Shown piece after piece: positions 61,948 through 64,000 of a stretch of DNA of 64,000 nt; the stretch's first letter is position 1; every line of letters begins with the position of its first letter. This DNA comes from Sneathiella sp. GTDB taxonomy: Bacteria; Pseudomonadota; Alphaproteobacteria; Sneathiellales; Sneathiellaceae. The notes beneath the pieces were generated by a model. The model searched no databases, was not told the origin of the DNA, and worked only from the letters and a program-made list of their open reading frames with translations. The position numbers and the translations under genes were made by a program. The DNA lies in the NCBI GenBank assembly GCA_017643685.1, contig JAEPMY010000001.1:1-64000 (forward strand), in the 5' to 3' direction.

Positions 61948-62547
61948 ATGGCGAAGGTATTGGTTCTTTATTATTCTTCTTACGGCCATATTGAAACACT
62001 GGCAAATGCAGTGGCAAAAGGTGCGGCGTCCGTGGATGGCGTTGACGTAGACATCAAACGAGTACCTGAATTGATGCCTGAAGAGGTTGCCAAAAACGCT
62101 GGCGTTAAACTGGATCAGGCAGCCGATATTGCCTCGCCTGAAGATCTGGCAAATTATGACGCCATTATCTTTGGAACGCCAACCCGCTTTGGCAATATGG
62201 CGGCCCAGATGCGGAACTTCCTGGATCAGACAGGTGGTCTTTGGTTCAATGGCAAATTGGTTGGTAAAGTTGGCTCTGTGTTTGTCTCCACCGGGACAGG
62301 CGGTGGCAACGAAACAACCGCGCAGTCTTTCCAGACAACATTGTTCCACCACGGTATGGTTGTTGTCGGTGTGCCTTATACGATCCCTGAAATGACCGAT
62401 ATTTCCGAAGCACGGGGCGGCTCCCCTCTTGGTGCGGGAACGCTGGCAGGTGGTGACGGCTCCCGCCAGCCATCAACAAAGGAACTCACAATTGCGGAAT
62501 TCCAAGGCCAGCATGTGGCAAATATTGCCAAGAAGCTGACTGCATAA
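61948..62547 (+). CDS. wrbA: NAD(P)H:quinone oxidoreductase WrbA
   Basis: FMN flavodoxin-like WrbA of 199 aa that reduces quinones by two electrons and limits redox cycling. FMN-binding start [62 protein letters not shown], and [16 protein letters not shown]. The gene is followed by a strong terminator. LysR-dependent expression is inferred from the upstream site. Confidence 0.95.
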   Translation: MAKVLVLYYSSYGHIETLANAVAKGAASVDGVDVDIKRVPELMPEEVAKNAGVKLDQAADIASPEDLANYDAIIFGTPTRFGNMAAQMRNFLDQTGGLWFNGKLVGKVGSVFVSTGTGGGNETTAQSFQTTLFHHGMVVVGVPYTIPEMTDISEARGGSPLGAGTLAGGDGSRQPSTKELTIAEFQGQHVANIAKKLTA

Positions 62548-62563
62548 AACACAAAAAATACAC

Positions 62564-62602
62564 AAAAAAACGCGTCAGAATCCAATTTTGACGCGTTTTT
62601 TT
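62564..62602. terminator. Bidirectional terminator between wrbA and the DUF2061 gene
   Basis: The arms AACGCGTCA and TGACGCGTT pair perfectly and are flanked by A-runs on the left and T-runs on the right, so the hairpin can stop transcripts from both convergent genes. Confidence 0.8.
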
Positions 62603-62613
62603 ATGTTTGGAAC

Positions 62614-62838
62614 TTAAGCTATTGAACTACACAAACCGTGATTATGCGATTTTGTGGATGGTTCTCGTTTTCCCTCCCACAGCATTTCATGGAGAGTGAA
62701 CACCCCGGTCTGCACCAATGGCTCCAGTAAGCCAATTCCAATCGCAGCCATCAAATTCCCGGTCAGGAAATAGGCCACCATGGTTGCAACCACAATATGC
62801 GTTGCACCGTAACTCAACGTTTTCAAAGCAAGTCGCAT
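62614..62838 (-). CDS. DUF2061 family small membrane protein
   Basis: Protein of 74 aa with two predicted membrane helices and the DUF2061 pattern: LALKTLSYGATHIVVATMVAYFLTG, then AIGIGLLEPLVQTGVFTLHEMLWEGK. Function unknown. It follows the catalase gene on the same strand with a 76-bp gap and may share its transcript. Confidence 0.8.
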   Translation of the reverse strand: MRLALKTLSYGATHIVVATMVAYFLTGNLMAAIGIGLLEPLVQTGVFTLHEMLWEGKREPSTKSHNHGLCSSIA

Positions 62839-62914
62839 TTTCTATCTCCATATCTGTCAGGAAAAGATTGGGGAGACTGGATTACTTCGAGACGGGCCCA
62901 GCCTCCCCGGCAGG

Positions 62915-64000
62915 TTAAAGCGTTAGACCAAGCCGGTCCGCAATCCCCCGCCCGTAAGCCGGATCGGCCTGCAGGAAGTAGCCGATCTGACGGCGAACGA
63001 TATCTTCAGGCACACCGGTCATGGCATCCGCGATAGTATCCATCAGGCGGCTTTGCTCATCCGCTGGCATAATGCGGAACAGTTTACCGGCCTGCGTGAA
63101 ATCGTCATTACCGTCGCGGTGATCATACCGATCCGCATAGTCCCCGATTTTCAGAGCTGGTTCTTTATATTCCGGCTGCTCGACCGGACCACCAAAGCTG
63201 TTGGGTTCATAATTGACCGACCCGCCGCCATTACTATCAAAGCGCATGGCGCCATTTCGTTGGTAGTTATGAACAGGGCATTTAGGGGCATTCACCGGCA
63301 GTAATTGGTGGTTTGCACCAACCCGATACCGCTGTGCATCACCGTATGACAAAATCCGCATCTGCAACATTTTGTCAGGGCTGTGACCGATACCCGGCAC
63401 CACATTCGCAGGCGTAAAAGCGGCTTGCTCTACTTCCGCGAAATAGTTTTGCGGATTACGGTTCAGCTCCAACACCCCGACATCAATCAATGGGAATTCT
63501 GCATGAGGCCAGACTTTAGTCAGGTCAAACGGATTAAAATCAACTTCTTCCGCCTGCTGTTCGGTCATTACCTGAATTTTGAAATTCCAGCGCGGGAAAT
63601 CGCCATCCTCAATCGCATTGAACAAATCCCGCTGATGACTTTCGCGATCCTCTCCGATCAGTTTTGCCACCTGCTCATTAGAGTTGGTTTTCTGCCCTTG
63701 CGCCGTTTTGAAATGGAACTTCACCCAAACGCGCTCATTTTCATCATTAATGAGGCTGTACGTGTGAGAGCCGTATCCGTTCATGTGACGATAGGAAGCT
63801 GGCTGCCCCCGGTCAGACATCAGGATTGTAATCTGGTGCAGCGCCTCTGGTGAGTGAGACCAGAAGTCCCACTGCATGGTGCCATCCCGCAGATTTGTGC
63901 GCGGATCGCGCTTCTGGCTGTGAATGAAGTCCATGAATTTATAGGGGTCGCGCACAAAGAAAACAGGCGTGTTATTTCCGACAATGTCCCAGTTCCCTTC
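62915..64000 (-). CDS. katA: Catalase, clade 3-like monofunctional (partial, N-terminus beyond window)
   Basis: C-terminal 361 residues of a haem catalase that degrades hydrogen peroxide. Visible: [84 protein letters not shown], the haem-ligand region [18 protein letters not shown] with the proximal Tyr, and a short C-terminus typical of small-subunit catalases. The active-site His and start lie past base 64000. Probably controlled by an oxidative-stress promoter outside the window. Confidence 0.94.
   Translation of the reverse strand, partial: EGNWDIVGNNTPVFFVRDPYKFMDFIHSQKRDPRTNLRDGTMQWDFWSHSPEALHQITILMSDRGQPASYRHMNGYGSHTYSLINDENERVWVKFHFKTAQGQKTNSNEQVAKLIGEDRESHQRDLFNAIEDGDFPRWNFKIQVMTEQQAEEVDFNPFDLTKVWPHAEFPLIDVGVLELNRNPQNYFAEVEQAAFTPANVVPGIGHSPDKMLQMRILSYGDAQRYRVGANHQLLPVNAPKCPVHNYQRNGAMRFDSNGGGSVNYEPNSFGGPVEQPEYKEPALKIGDYADRYDHRDGNDDFTQAGKLFRIMPADEQSRLMDTIADAMTGVPEDIVRRQIGYFLQADPAYGRGIADRLGLTL

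Noticed and set aside
61852-62352. Minus-strand frame of 166 codons opposite wrbA
   Set aside because: wrbA has full family motifs on the other strand; the opposite frame shows none.
1-64000. CRISPR arrays, IS elements, tRNA or rRNA genes
   Set aside because: No spaced identical repeats, transposase motifs, cloverleaf-like segments or rRNA sequence were found by reading; the only long repeats are the in-gene PAS units.

Overview
The window reads as a free-living, flagellated, probably marine alphaproteobacterium. The evidence is an alphaproteobacterial SUF operon order (rrf2-sufBCDS-sufU-sufT-sufA), an erpA/argS-like/SPOR/nagZ/scpAB/tatABC neighbourhood that in this class normally also holds dgt and an intact argS, a cheY-A-W-R-D-B chemotaxis cluster with no cheZ gene, and a PAS_5-family protein. 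No genus is claimed. No tRNA, rRNA, IS element, prophage or CRISPR array was seen. The two end genes (tatC and a catalase) are cut by the window edges.

Layout. 1-9.3 kb (minus strand): tatABC; an orphan Fe(III)-type ABC permease/ATPase pair; then an operon argS-like > SPOR protein > nagZ > M50 peptidase > scpA > scpB. The argS-like gene has lost most of its catalytic domain. 9.4-14.6 kb: erpA, xthA, a PAS histidine kinase, small proteins. 14.7-21.3 kb: the SUF Fe-S assembly operon behind an Rrf2 regulator and two candidate operator sites. 21.4-24.2 kb: acyl-CoA dehydrogenase, RluA-type pseudouridine synthase, and a degenerate GGDEF protein.

24.6-41.1 kb (plus strand) is one compact signalling island. 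It starts with STAS-cheY-cheA-cheW, followed by a receptor with three tandem 131-residue PAS repeats that resemble the Aer2 haem-PAS family, then cheR-cheD-cheB. A soluble receptor-like protein follows, carrying a CheZ-like D-x3-Q helix motif and an acidic tail. The island ends with a partner-switching set (STAS, receiver-PP2C phosphatase, separate HATPase kinase) and an 8-TM hybrid kinase that keeps its HATPase, receiver and Hpt domains but has Arg in place of the HisKA phospho-acceptor His. It may couple taxis to a phosphorelay/partner-switch output, in the style of Pseudomonas HptB-HsbR-HsbA.

41.1-45.7 kb: a catabolic cassette (alpha/beta hydrolase, sulfatase, GlcNAc-type kinase, NagA deacetylase) preceded by a perfect 12-bp inverted repeat; it suggests use of sulfated amino sugars. 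46-50.7 kb: regulators (PAS-LuxR, SARP/BTAD-TPR, NarL-like with a dead receiver). 51.2-56.8 kb: MFS transporter, MarR regulator and a form-II CO-dehydrogenase-like molybdenum hydroxylase (S-L-M); nearly identical operator-like sites lie before marR and before the hydroxylase operon. 57-59.8 kb: FAD amine/amino-acid oxidoreductase and BCCT transporter. 60-64 kb: pirin, LysR regulator, WrbA, DUF2061 membrane protein and catalase; the same TTGTC-N11-GACAA site precedes pirin and wrbA, which points to one LysR-controlled quinone/oxidative stress regulon.
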